From Tipula vernalis (taxonomy: Eukaryota; Arthropoda; Insecta; Diptera; Tipulidae), in the NCBI GenBank assembly GCA_958295665.1, contig OY282558.1:133600701-133664700 (forward strand): DNA of 64,000 nt, in the 5' to 3' direction. A program made the translations under genes and the position numbers. Shown here one piece after another: positions 1 through 12,002 of the stretch. Position 1 is the first letter of the stretch; every line of letters starts with the position of its first letter. Under the pieces are notes generated by a model. That model was not told the origin of the DNA. It was given only the letters and a program-made list of their open reading frames with translations, and ran no database searches.

Positions 1-214
1 ACATTTCCAGTTTATATATTATAATTTACTTCACTAAATGGAACGGAAGTATCAGATTTAACGTTATATACGTTTAATTTATATGGTTAATTACAAAATA
101 TAAGTATGTGCTGTATCGGCACATTTATATGTTTGTGTTTTACTCAACAAACAAAATTTAAGTAAATGCTATTTCAGCTTTTTGTCGCAATCGTTTCCTG
201 TTACCAGCTGAATT

Positions 215-391
215 GGAAACATCGACTTCGTTTGCCTTTTTGTATACACAAACCAAACTTCTAGAAAGCTCATGATTTTTCTAGTTAGAATAGTGTAGAA
301 CAATTTTATCATGGAAAATTTCATTTTAGTACAGCTAAACATTGAGCTATTCATTTAACTTCTTCTATTACACACTAGGTGTCACCGTCAT
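215..391 (-). repeat. Truncated LTR (family A), left arm of head-to-head pair
   Basis: On the minus strand this matches the U3/R half of the complete LTRs at 444-900 and 46905-47358, including the shared blocks gtgtcaccgtca and ttctagaaag. The U5 half is missing. It faces the + strand LTR across about 50 bases. Confidence 0.75.
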
Positions 392-443
392 AATATAACA
401 CTTTTGTATGGTTTGAATATAAGCTAAATAAAAAACAGCACAA

Positions 444-900
444 TGTGACGTGACACCTAACGTGTAATAGAATATGTTAAATTAATAGCTCAATATTTAA
501 CTGTACTAAAATGGAATTTTCCATGATAAAATTGTTCTAAATGTTTCTACGCTATTCTAACTAGAAAAATCATGAGCTTTCTAGAAGTTTGGTTTGTGTT
601 TATAAAAAGGCGAACGAAGTCGAATTGGATTAGTAGTATTTGGAAAACGACAGTGTGAAGATTAAAAAGTCAAAATTCACAAAGTGATTTAAAAAGTGTT
701 GTAGTGCGAAATAAAAATTATAAGTGATAAGCAAAATTTGAGAATAATTTATATAAAGTGATTTTGTGAATTTTGATTGATAAACTGTGTTGTAATAAAT
801 TTTGAGAAATAAATAAATTCGTTGGAGATAAATTAAATTGATTTTGTATTATTCACAATCCAGTGATACGAACCTTCAGTGACAAAGCAAAAACGTAACA
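444..900 (+). repeat. Complete LTR (family A), 457 bp
   Basis: It begins TGTGACG and ends CGTAACA, and is similar along its length to the minus-strand LTR at 46905-47358 that sits beside a gag gene. No internal retroelement sequence follows at 901, so it is a solo LTR or a product of rearrangement. Confidence 0.8.
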
Positions 901-1877
901 AAACATTTGTAAAATTTTAAAAACTTAACAAATACTAGAAACAAATAAAAAATCAAAAGATTGTGAACTATACATAACTGAGAATTTAACTTAACATAAT
1001 AATTAAACATCGTAGAAACCTTAAGCGTTGAAAGAGCTGCAATCATCACGAAAAAATAGATTCAAATGGCTGATGTCATTGAGCGAACGTATGTAGAACA
1101 TTTTACTGTTCAAATCATCTGATTGCTTTAGTAAAATGACGTTGTCCTTGACCCATAAAAACTTGAAATTCATTTTTTATTTAGCAATTTCGAGGCAGTA
1201 TAGAGTTTAGTTTGTAATATGGTGAGATGATGCATAATCAAAATTTCCTGATCCGAAAAGCCATTCGGCAGAGCTGAGTTGTACGTTCAGTTGATTTGTT
1301 TAAACGAAATTTTCTTAACGTAACTTCTTTTACATGAATATTTTTAAATTTCCCAACGATCATTGTCCTCTGCTCCTTATTTCTGGTTGGAATGGCCCGT
1401 TTAATATACCGAATTTTGATTATATCATCTTCAGTAATAACCATATCAATGTGCTTGAGTAAACAACCAATTGAAGTAGTTTTAACAAAATCTAATTCTT
1501 TGGTTATGTCAACGCGAACGGTCGGTCAGCAAAATTTCATGAATATATACTAAGCCGATTAAATGCTAAAACTTTCAATGTCCCTTAAAAATTAGACCAC
1601 GATTAATGGGTAATTTGCTAAGCCTTTAGCTTAAGCCTTTTATGAGGGTCTTAGCGATCGAGGTCTATTTATGACAATACATTTTAATTATTAATTATTT
1701 GTTTGTACAAAGCAAATCAATAAAAGTCCCTTAAGCAAATATCATTGATTAAATGTCTGATGTACTCGTACATAGCTTGAAAAGATATCATCAAACAATT
1801 TTTTATCTTTTTTTTTTAAATAATCTTATTAATTTTTCTTTCATTCATCTTTCATTTTTTTCTTCTCATTTTTACAG
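901..1877. other. Intron sequence, no gene recognised
   Basis: AT-rich sequence up to the first visible Sur exon. Short open frames are present (for example on the minus strand at 1238-1444) but have no recognisable motif. It ends with a T-rich tract ahead of the exon acceptor. Confidence 0.5.
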
Positions 1878-2040
1878 AAATACACAGATAAGAGATTAAA
1901 AAAATTAAGTGAAATTCTATTGGGAATTAAAATAATTAAATTAAATGCATGGGAAAAAGTATTTAAAGAGAAGATTTTTGATATTCGTAAAATGGAATTA
2001 AAAAAACTGGATAAGGATTCCTTTTATTGGACGGCAATGA
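1878..2040 (+). CDS. Sur: Sur exon a: cytoplasmic helix of TMD1
   Basis: Residues 1-54, preceded by a T-rich tract ending in acag and followed by the donor gtaagt. It contains KKLSEILLGIKIIKLNAWE, the ABCC coupling-helix segment (vertebrate SUR has a nearly identical run ending in KLYAWE). It begins in phase 0 and ends with one base of a Thr codon completed by the exon at 25348. The preceding exon is upstream of the window. Confidence 0.88.
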
Positions 2041-2750
2041 GTAAGTATAATACAAAAATTAAATATATTGTATAAATTTTAAAATCAGGTCTGGACAAAA
2101 TATGCGACGCGTATCCATTTACCAATCTTATATAGATTTTTATTTTCTTTATTTTTTTCTATCAAAACAATTTTGCCCAGACCTGTCCTAGATATTTGAA
2201 ATATTTACAAAGTAAGTAAATAATAAAATTTTATGTAAATTTTCTATGCATATATTGATATACTAAGAGTATATTCGATTTTTTCGATGATGAAGATGAT
2301 TTGAAATTTAATAGTCAATGGAAAAGTAATTTTCTTATTGAATTTTCTTAAATGAGCGTTTTCTTCTTATTGAAAATTCCGAAATACGATATTTTTGTAT
2401 GACTTGGAAAATTGTTATCAAGTATATCAGATTGGTTCTATGTGTAAACATAAGTTTATTTAGAGAAGAAATATGCGGACGGTTATTGTACTTCTTTAAA
2501 ATATTAATTTCATTCGGTTTATATTGTGATAGATTGAAATCGTATGTGAGATTTACTGAAAATCTTTTATTGTTACTAAAACCCAAAAAGTTAACAGAGA
2601 AAGGTTTTAAAGTTTATCTAATTTGGAAAAATGCGGGGATGAACAAATATCGGAATATTCTGCAGAAAACCTTAAAGACAATGGTTTTATCGACAAACTA
2701 AATATGGAAGCATAACTGCAAAATATAAAGGGTTGAAACCTCATGAGGTG
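2041..2750. other. Intron start, nothing recognised
   Basis: AT-rich intron sequence after the exon at 1878-2040. Overlapping short open frames on both strands (2335-2701) show no conserved motif. Confidence 0.5.
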
Positions 2751-3410
2751 ATCAGAACTTCGGTCAATTCAATACCCAAATCAATCCCTAACTGAACCTC
2801 TTAAGTCAAACTTTAGTTCAACCTACAAATTTACAACTGAGCCTACAACTCAAACGCAGTCACAAAATTAACCATCATCATTCCCAAATCAACCCTTAAT
2901 CTAACCCCAAATCAACCCTTAAATAATTCCTCAACCGAGCAACTCACTCAACCCCGATGTAAGCTAACTAAAGCTTAACTCAAGTTTAGCTTAACCTACC
3001 TCGAACCAAATCTCAACCGTTTGCTTAATTCGACACTTAATGGTCAACCCAACGTGTTAGAACTCTACTCAATCTAATTTACCACTAAACCCTAAGCTCG
3101 ACCCCAAATTAATCCCTTACGGAACTTCTCACTTAAATCGAACTTAAATTTAATACGAACCATAGTCACCATCATACATACCATAATAGCAACGTACAAT
3201 CATAAGTTTCAACAATCATTCCATCATACCATTATTCTGTTATATCATCATACCATCATGACTCTATAGTATTAAACCATCATACACTCATATTAACGTA
3301 CCATAGTAACGTCGGAACATCAAACCATCGTACCGTCGTACCATCATACCATTCTACCATCATACGATCATACCATCATAATATCATACCATCTGAACCT
3401 TTCGTATTTC
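2751..3410. repeat. Low-complexity Asn/Pro-like 'caaccc' and 'accatcata' repeats
   Basis: The first part is a degenerate array built on caaccc/aatcaaccctt; from about 3160 it becomes a degenerate array of a 10-base unit close to accatcatac. Similar caaccc-rich sequence recurs at 4410-4650. No coding potential is seen. Confidence 0.7.
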
Positions 3411-3429
3411 AAATTGAACCTTTAATATT

Positions 3430-4260
3430 CCAAATTGGACCTTTTACATTTCAAATTAAGCCTTTAGCAAATTTTATAAATGGCCAACTAAGATGGAGCT
3501 TGGTTATTCCATAACTGACTATTATTAAATTTGACCTGTACGTTGGAAATAGGCTTCTAAATTGATTTTTAGATAAAGTTTCGAATAAGGCCAGTAATAA
3601 AGAAACTTGGTAATTTCTTAATGGATTTTAGTAAAATTTGACATCCGCGATAGAAATGGGATTCGAAAATTATTTCAAGATAAAGTTTTAGAATATGGTC
3701 AGTAAGAATAAAGCTTAGCTATTTTTAACCGATTATGATGAATTTTGTTGCCAATCCTTCGCTTTAAATTTTGGCTTATTTTTTCTGAGTATTTGCTGTT
3801 AGAGCGGTTAATTTAGAAAAATACAATGTGTGGCGGACAGGCGTCGCAGTATTGAAACTATTAACGGTATTTTAGAGTTTTGAAATAAGAAACATTATTT
3901 TAAATCCTCATTCGCAACCTCGAATTTCATTATAATCGGTTAAGGAATGGCATAGTTCCAACCTGCTGGGCCGTATTCCAGATCTTTGTCTAAAAATCAT
4001 TTTAGAATCTGTTTTAGAAGAAATGGATGAGTTCTAGCCTAATTGGCCATATTCCAGAATTTTATCTAAAAATAATATCAAAATCTTATTTCCAACGAAC
4101 ACTCTCGAATTTCATCATAATCGGTTGAGAAATAGCCAAGTTCCCTCATGCTTGGCCATATTCCAGAACTTCATTTAAAACCCAAAATTCGTTAAGAAAT
4201 AGACAAATTTCATTCTAATTCGCCATTCATATAATTTGCTAAAGGTCCAATTTGAAATGA
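3430..4260. repeat. Large imperfect palindrome (foldback), arms about 390 bp
   Basis: Sequence from 3459 (ttagcaaatt...) reads in reverse complement back from about 4250, with the centre near 3850. Each arm contains diverged copies of a monomer containing 'tctggaatatggcca' and 'ttaaccgattatgatgaa'. Possibly a foldback transposon. No transposase is seen. Confidence 0.7.
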
Positions 4261-4640
4261 AAATGGTTCAGTGTACAGTTGTATAGTGTATTAAACAATA
4301 TTTGTGTAAAGTTTGGTTCAAATCGGTCAAGGCGTGTGGATTTCCTTAAATATCATACACATATGCTGTTATTTATACAAACACTCACTTCTATACAAAT
4401 ATATTGCTCAACTGCTCACTAAACACTAATCCAACCCCAAATCAAGTTCAATTTAATCCGAAAACGGCCCCTAACTGAACCCTCAACCCAATCCCAAACT
4501 CTCTTTCAACTCAATCCTTAAACGTGCATACATAAAAAATTTGATCATCTGCTCACTATATCTAAATTCAACTCCAACTCAACTTCAACTCAACACGCAA
4601 ATTTACCCTTTACTTAACCGTCAACTCAACCCGAAACTCA
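4261..4640. other. Spacer with degenerate caaccc repeat
   Basis: A short unique stretch followed by the same caaccc-type low-complexity sequence as at 2751-3150. Nothing coding is recognised. Confidence 0.45.
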
Positions 4641-4679
4641 ACGGCCAACTCATTGTTCAAACCACCATATATAAGAAAT

Positions 4680-6020
4680 TTGGTAAATATTTCTACATAT
4701 AACCAGGTGTTTTCGATTAACTCGTAAGGCATGTACCCGACCCTCTTGATTTACAGGTTCCAAAACCTTTTGAAATCTCCGCGAAACAAATTCTAAATCG
4801 CACAAGGCGTTCTCAAGATACCATAGGTACAGACATACAGACATCTAGACATCCAGACATTCAGACATCCAGACATCCAGAAATCCAAAATTTTAGGTCA
4901 TTTTTGACAGGATTTCAACACTTTGGTCTTTTTAGACAAAAGCAATTTCATAATAATCAGTTGAGAAATATACAAGTTCCGTCATATTGGCCATATTCCA
5001 GAACTTCATCCAAAAATCATTTTAGAATAAAATTTTCAATGCGCAAACCGAATTTCATCATAATTGTTTCAGAAATAGGCAAGTTCCATCATACTTGGCC
5101 ATATACCAGGACTTCATACAAAAATGAATTTAAAATTCCATTTCGAATTTCGTCAAAATTCGCAAGTTTGATAGAATGGAAGAATATAATCCCATTTCCA
5201 ACGCATATTACATTTCACCATAATCGGTTAAGAAATAGGCAAGCTCCATCATACTTTTCCATATTCCAGAACTTCATCCAAAAATAATTTTAAAATCCAA
5301 TTTCCAAAGTGCAAGCCGAAATTATCATAATTGATTAAGAAATAGTCAAGTTCCATAGAATGGAAGTGTACAATCCCATTTCCAACACATATGGTATGTC
5401 AAATTTCACCACAATCGGTTAAGAAACAGCCAAGTTCCATCGTACTTGGCCATATTCCAGAATTTCATCCAGAATTCGATCTAAAAAGACCAAAGTATTG
5501 AAATCCTGTGAAAAATGATCAAAAATTTGGTTGTATCAAAACCACTTTTCTCGATGTTTTGAAAGTCCTTGTGTCTAAAAAGGCAAACAAAAAAAATATC
5601 CGTCTGTCTGTCTGGATGTCTGGATATCTGGATGTATGTATGTCTGTACCCATGGTATCTCGAGAATGGCTTGTTGGATTTAGAATTTTTGTTTGCCAAT
5701 CTGTTTTTACGGTGGAGGCCGAGTGAATGCTTGATATTCAAACAAACCTCAGATTGAACCTTGTACATTTCAAATCAAACCTTTAGCAAATTAAATGAAT
5801 GACCAATTAGGATGGAACTTGTCTATTTCTTAATTGATTTAAGTGAAATTTGACTTCCGCGATGGAAATGAGATTCTAAAATAAGTTTTGGATAGAATTC
5901 TGGAATATGGCCAAATATGATAGAACTTGCCTATTTCTCAACCGATTGTGAAGAAATTTGATTTGTAGACTAGTATTGGGATTCTAAAATAATTTTTAGA
6001 TGAAATTCTGGAGTATGGAC
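4680..6020. repeat. Second inverted-repeat complex with central tandem repeats
   Basis: 4780-4940 and 5470-5700 are reverse complements, including a 'gacatccagacat' microsatellite in each arm (4832-4885, 5600-5652) and the shared block 'caggatttcaa'. The middle (4940-5470) is a tandem run of the same roughly 110-190-bp monomer seen at 3890-4260, and 5764-6020 is that monomer in the opposite orientation. Confidence 0.7.
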
Positions 6021-6870
6021 GTCGTTGTTATTTGTAATATTTCTTGAGCTAGGTGATAATCCGAATTTTTTAGTAGGTCTAATTTTAAAAGTGTTTAGAG
6101 AATTTTTTAAACTGAATTTAAATTCTTATTTTGTTATTTGCAAGTGTAACGGACTTTGGCCAGAAATGAAGAACCCATATTACATTACAATGCACTACAA
6201 ATTAATGAGTAGGTAGTTGTTAGAATAGGGAGCTTGAAGTACTTGTCAAGGGGAAAGATAATTTAAAAAAAACTACATAATGTTATAAAGCCTAAAATAA
6301 ATTAGTTTCAACCGTTGTTAAATATTTTTCTGGTTTCTTCTAAGTATTTATGAAGATTACAATGATATATTGGAAGCTTTTGTTGGATAAAAATAGATCG
6401 TAGCTTTTGCAGTGCACTGTGTTTCAGTTATGTCAAAAGTTTAAGACTTATAACTCAGCCTCAGACATATCTAAGAATTTATCTGTAGTAAGGAATTCAA
6501 ATTACGTGATTTTATTACACGTTTGTAATAACACGAACGTTCTGATGATGATGCAGATGAGAAGAAATTGTTGGATCTTTTTTTTCTATGAAAATATCTA
6601 ACAGCACATTATTTAATTAAACCATTGTCATAAATTCGCATGGTGATCTTAAACGCCATTGTGAAACTGGCCAAAAATTATATCCCAAAAATGATGATTA
6701 TTAAAGTTGGCAATATCAGATATATCTATATATCTGATTATACGTTTACTGTTTTTGCTGTTTATTGTTCTAAAAACACCAAACAACAACTAGCGAAAAT
6801 TATGATATCAATACAAGACTTGTCAACCGGATAAAAACAAGTTTATTGCAAACAACTTTGCAAAGCAACT
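6021..6870. other. Intron sequence, nothing recognised
   Basis: AT-rich, with short open frames (6025-6216, 6407-6601, 6640-6834, all + strand) that carry no motif and look like chance. Confidence 0.45.
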
Positions 6871-6879
6871 GAAAATTAC

Positions 6880-7600
6880 TAAAGTCCTGCAGAATTTTGG
6901 ACTGGTATGGTCAAATATGGCGCAAAACATCATAAGTCTTGTTTGACCTATCAATTGCCAGAACTCTGAAATTTTTTTTTAAATTTTGTCATGAGGATGG
7001 TCAAATATGGCCAATGAGTCCTTTTTAAATTCAATTTCGCAGTTTAACTAAGTATTCGTTCAGGTCGTATATTGTTGGGACCAATCGAATGGTGACTTTC
7101 TGTTAGACCTATAAAATTACCCTACTCTCCAATTTTTTTCAGAGTTATCTGAAAATGTTCAAAGTACTGTGCATTAAACCGTCTAACCGTCCGTTGTGGC
7201 TATATTTGTCATGCATGCCCTAAGATAAAATTTTGAAAATCTTCAGCGTTTTGGCATTTGACAGGTCTAACGGAAAATCATCATAAGATTGGTACCCAAC
7301 AATACGGTACTCGAGGAAATACCCAGTCGAAATGAAAAAATCAAATTGAACGCGATTCACGAGGCATTACGGCCTTATTTGACCATTCCTTCTCCATGGC
7401 AAAATTCTAAAAATAAATTCCAGATTACTGATAATTGAAAGGTTTAATAGAAAATCATCATGAGGTTGATACCAACAATACAGGACTGGAGGAAATGATC
7501 CGTTGAACTGTGAAAATAAAATTAAATAATTCCAAAGTACTGGCAATTAATAAATCTAACTAGAACTTGAGAAATTATCACTTGAATTGTGGAAGTTTTA
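6880..7600. repeat. Degenerate tandem repeat, about 200-bp unit
   Basis: Blocks such as 'atggtcaaatatgg', 'gaaaatcatcat' and 'accaacaatac' recur in the same order at roughly 200-base spacing, strongly diverged. No coding sequence is recognised. Confidence 0.4.
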
Positions 7601-8574
7601 AAAGTTCTCCGTTTGTTTCCTTACATTTTTCCAATGATAGTTTTGTTTTTGAGCTGAGAGTCGGTGTATCGTGATATAAACCTTTTTTGAGCCGATACTT
7701 AAATATTAAGAACATTTTTATTTTAGTATTAGCATCGGGTTTTTTTTGGATCACTTTTGGCCAACTAGCCACACATAGCTTAATAATTTATCTTTCACAT
7801 ATTTCCACTCGCAACAAAATAAATCCCTTTGAGATGCAGAATGAGTGTAGGTACAGTAAAAGAACAAAGGTTGAAGTAGCTCGTGCCACAGTAATTTTCA
7901 GTTTCTTCTTAGGTTAGGAAGAATGGCAAATTGAACATTTAATTGATGTTTTTGGTATGTTCCAGCATATTGTTCTCGAACTACAAAAGGCACAGTGTTT
8001 GAGCCCAGAAAATCATGAAAATTTGAGAGGTCAAGTCTTTAATAGGTCAAGTTTTAAGAAGAACTGGTTTAAGTTAGATGGCAAATTAGGGTTAAATTTT
8101 TACAAATAAAATACACGGATTGGGCAAATGCTCACAAAAAATGAAATTGGACAAGAAATGCCTATATCGAATAATTAGGTTTCTTGCATTTGCGATTGAA
8201 AGACAGACCGAGGTGTCGGCTTAGACACCCTTGAAAATGTTTTGCTACCGTCGGTTCATTACTTTCAAATGCCTCAAAGTCAGCTATAGATTTTCAACAA
8301 GATAAGCAATTTGAATAATTAAAAATGTTAATGCAGGGATACTGAAGATGATGAATTAATGTGCTAAAGGCCTATTTAGTTTTGAGAGTAATTTTAAAGA
8401 ACAACAAAGGCGTAGGGCAATGGTAGGAGAAATCAAATGCATGCTGAGGAATGAATTTCTGAAATTAGTTGATAATCGTTAATATTTTAAAATTTGTATT
8501 ATAACCTTTATATTATTGTACGGCTAGGCCAACTGAAAAGTTGCCGTCACTTCCACTCAATTTATGCTAACAAA
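7601..8574. other. Intron sequence, nothing recognised
   Basis: No motif or clear repeat was seen here on either strand. Confidence 0.4.
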
Positions 8575-8772
8575 ACTTAAAATGAAATTGCTTTCCGCAG
8601 GGTCCTTTTTTTGTGTTTGAGAAACACGAAGAAGTCTTCAGGAAGCAACTCTGATGAATATAGTGAATGAGGCAGTACTTCATTGCGTAATTCGATCGTT
8701 TTGATGGTAGTGACCGCGAACGAATAAGCCGGTGCATCGTCGTTCGCATTCGCCTGAGATGAAATGTAAAGG
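8575..8772 (-). pseudogene. Mariner transposase relic, C-terminal part
   Basis: The minus-strand frame reads DDAPAYSFAVTTIKTIELR followed by EVLPHSLYSSELLPEDFFVF, a decayed version of the mariner signature D-N-A-P-A-H ... HPPYSPDLAPSDFF. The final catalytic Asp of the DD34D triad is changed (PED in place of PSD leaves D, but the SPD Asp is Glu). Only about 65 residues remain and no terminal repeats are evident. Confidence 0.75.
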
Positions 8773-9152
8773 ATCAATACTTTTTAACTTTTCTTCGGTT
8801 TACGTAATATTGTGTTTAATCAATGAAATTCGTTTTTTTCTATGGCAGCAAAAAATATTAAGATTCTCTGCTTTCGATGTATTTTTCGGAAATGCGAGCG
8901 GAACTCCATTTCTTAAAAAGTTGCTGACTTTCCACTCTACTATTGTAAATAGGTTCACAGAATTAATATTTATATAGATAGTTTATTAGAGTTTAATACT
9001 TCTAGCCTTTTGTTCAGTAAACGTCTTAATGGTATCATTATAAGAAATCGCTTGCAAGATTTCTGCTTCCTTGCACAGATGTAGTAAAGCCGCTGCCTAC
9101 AATTTTTAGTCCGGGATTTTCGACCGCAGGTAATATTTAACTTGTCTAATAT
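8773..9152. other. Intron sequence, nothing recognised
   Basis: Contains a short open frame at 8732-8977 (+) without any known motif. The gypsy relic begins at or shortly before the end of this stretch. Confidence 0.4.
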
Positions 9153-9672
9153 ATGACGATCCCAATCCTTTTATTTGGAATCCGAGCAACAGTGAAAGAA
9201 GATCTAAAGTGCTCAACTGCGAAACTACTTTACTGTCAAACCATCAAACTATCCGGTGAGTTCTTTATCGAAAATCCTCTTTCACCTTTACCAACGAGCG
9301 ACACATTCATCGACCAAAAAAAAAAAACTCGTCAATTCAAACAGGATTACATTTTTGTTCCGAAATCACTTAACGATTGTAATTTGGTTTTCATCAGAAC
9401 AGAAAAGGTTCGCACGGGATTATCTCCTCCCCTCCCCTCTCCAACGAAGGTCCGTACAAAGTCATACGATTAATGGTAAAAATCAAAACATTTCAATCGA
9501 TCAATTTAAGCCAGCATACGGAATTCTCTCGGCTGATCAAACATCAAGCCTTCGTACACACAAACGAGTCCGTTTTGCTACTACTCATTTAATCATACTA
9601 CAAGGAGAGGAAAATCACTTGCGGCGGAGTCCTGTAGCGGTTCGCTTTTTTTACAAACTAAAAAAGGAATAA
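9153..9672 (+). pseudogene. Ty3/gypsy integrase C-terminal relic and LTR start
   Basis: Two overlapping frames (switch near 9410) give an integrase tail: FGIRATVKEDLKCS, ENPLSPLPTSDTFID, VPKSLNDCNLVFIRTEK, then NISIDQFKPAYGILSADQ. A purine-rich gcggcggagtcc tract precedes TGTAGCGG at 9633, the likely start of the 3' LTR. The same family occurs in opposite orientation at 55.4-57.98 kb. The catalytic core is absent. Confidence 0.8.
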
Positions 9673-10159
9673 CAACAATTTTCAACTTAAATAATATTTA
9701 TCTCAATTTTGTTTATTACGAAAAAAATTATAATACAATACCGATGGTGGAAAATAAAAAAAATTAGTGTAACGGTTTATTGAATTTTCATAAAATAAAA
9801 TAAACTTTCAATCAATCACATGCGAAATTAATCGAGTGTTTTTTTTTTATTTACTAAAGACCCAAGTAAACCTCGATAAAACTATCTTTCGGCCAAACAA
9901 TTAGGTATACCTAAAATATAGAAATGTAAATAAACAGTTCAAATTGCATTTAAATTCGAAATTCGAACGCACCCGGGTAAAGTTTTTTTTCCATTTGAAA
10001 GTAGAAGGTACCCTCCAAAATGTTACCATTTTTCAACAAAGTTATCAATGAAGTATCTAACTTTGATAAGTTGGTAAGGAAAGTTTTATTGAATTCGAAT
10101 TAAGTTAGTAAAAGTTCATCGTTTTGTTAAACCGACCAGTAGGTAAATTTAAGGTTTCA
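9673..10159. other. Probable LTR remainder and intron sequence
   Basis: AT-rich stretch following the gypsy integrase relic. Part may be the 3' LTR of that element; its end could not be located. Confidence 0.35.
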
Positions 10160-11620
10160 GAAATTATTATCCATAATGCCCTCGAGGTAAATTTGACAAT
10201 CATTTGCATACAAATGGTATTTCGAATATTTCAAAACCTGCGGTAGATCATTGATAAATAGGGAGAATAATAACGGCACAAGGATAGTTCCCTGAAAGAC
10301 ACCAGAAGGAATACGTTGCGAATCTGACAACTGATCTTTTATTAAAACTTTTTATATCTATCCGATAAATAACTATACATAAGCTTAAGCGCAGTTTTAT
10401 CAAAGTTAAAATAAAGCATCAACTTTTGCAACAGTAACTTATGATTTAAACAGTCAAAAACTTTGGAAAAATCGAGCAATAATAATACAACAAAAGAGTT
10501 TCTTCGATCAAGATAATATGCAATATCATCAATAACGGTGCTTTTACTATGATTGTTACAGAAACCTGATTGAAACTATGTTAAATATTTATATTTTTTA
10601 ATATGGTCGTTAATTTGATCCTGAATTAGAATCTCGAAAACTTTAGATAATACCGATACCATACTGATTGGTCCAAGTCATTATTTTATTTCTTTTTAAC
10701 CGGAATCACTAAATTTGTTTTCCATATATCAGGAAATTCAGACCGCATGATACAATTATTTATTAAGTACGTTAATGGTGATGTAACAAAAGGTAATATC
10801 TTCTTTAAAAAATTTAGAATCATTGCATCATGACCAGCTGCGTTAGATTTTATGCTGCAAATACTTTTCAAAATATATAATTCCATTACACAGCTAACTG
10901 AAAACAAATTAGAAGTGAAACTACTTGTAGCATTACAATCTGGAAGAGGAAAGAAAACCGACTTGTTAGGTATGTTGCAAAAATAAGAATTTACTGCAAC
11001 AGGGTCCATGTCAATTAAAACATCAGACCTACTTTTCCCTATATGAAAGTAATAATTTTGTTTAGCGACTCTAATCAGAACAGTAACACAATTTCGGTCG
11101 TTCTGATATATTTTGCGGTACTTCGAATTAAAGTAAAATATAATAGTTTAAATTTAAGTTTCGTAATAAGATAATAGTGAATTTAGAAAAACTATTATAT
11201 TTAGCAAAAGCCTGATTCTGAAGTAACATTCTATGAGCAATTTGAAAATTAAACCCAGGAGCTGCAGATTGGCCATCCAGTACTCGTTTTACCATAGTCA
11301 CTCATAAAATAAGTGAAACATAGAATTAATGTTATCGGTCGAATACATCCGACCCCAATCAGCGCCCAAAAGATAAGTGGAAATTGTTGCATTACCAAGC
11401 TTGTTCCTAATTTTGACCCGTTTAGACTTGACTTTATGGAGATGAGTAGAAAATCATGATCGGATATATGTGGCTTAGTGTAGTGATTGAACCCCAATAT
11501 TCTGGCCTGTTCCGGATTAGAAACAATAAACTGATCTAGCCACGATGGGCCATGAGTTGGTGAAAAAGAAACTAAGAAAAGGTTTGTTTTTTTAAGGATA
11601 AAACACCAAACCATGAAGTA
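10160..11620 (-). pseudogene. Non-LTR retrotransposon, EN C-terminus and RT (3' half of split LINE)
   Basis: On the minus strand 11614-11249 encodes the end of an endonuclease domain (PSWLDQFIVSNPEQA ... ISDHDFLLI). 11009-10686 encodes the RT start (SNAAGHDAMILNFLKKILP, WKTNLVIPVKKK). Further RT motifs continue in other frames to about 10160 (LSKVFEILI, SGFCNNHSKSTVIDDIAYY, LFINDLPQVLKYSKYHLYAND). The catalytic YADD reads YAND (Asn codon at 10202-10204), and several stops and frameshifts are present. It appears to continue the LINE whose 5' half is at 17221-18200. The clade is uncertain (CR1/jockey-like). Confidence 0.78.
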
Positions 11621-11626
11621 GTAGAG

Positions 11627-11974
11627 TTCCGGTAGTAAAATTAAAACACAGTTTTCTTTATATAAAAACTAATCACCAAGTATTTATTTTATTTTATGGT
11701 CGATCGATTCGGACAACTTATTATGACTGACTATGTATTGTGCAATGTAAATTAATTATACCGGTACGCGAAATTGAGCAATATAATTATTGAGAGAGTA
11801 ATTTAAATAATATCATACAGGGTGATTAATTTGCCCATGTCCGGAAAAAGCAACCAAAATTATATATGAAACAATCATATTTGTGACTGCATAAAAAACC
11901 GACAGGCCTCAGAATTGGATAAACAAGAATAACAAAATAATTTATAAATAATAAAACAGTTCAATATTCAACAT
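11627..11974 (-). repeat. BEL element 3' LTR, partial
   Basis: Reading the minus strand, the integrase end is followed by a purine-rich aaggcgggagca tract and then TGTTGAATATTGAAC, a typical PPT/LTR start. The other end is not defined; a matching 5' LTR was not found to the right of gag. Confidence 0.55.
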
Positions 11975-12002
11975 GCTCCCGCCTTGAACTGTCCGTGGCA
12001 GT

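Noticed and set aside
2399..2701. 100-residue + strand frame as a gene
   Set aside because: It lies in AT-rich intron sequence, overlaps a similar-length frame on the other strand, and has no motif.
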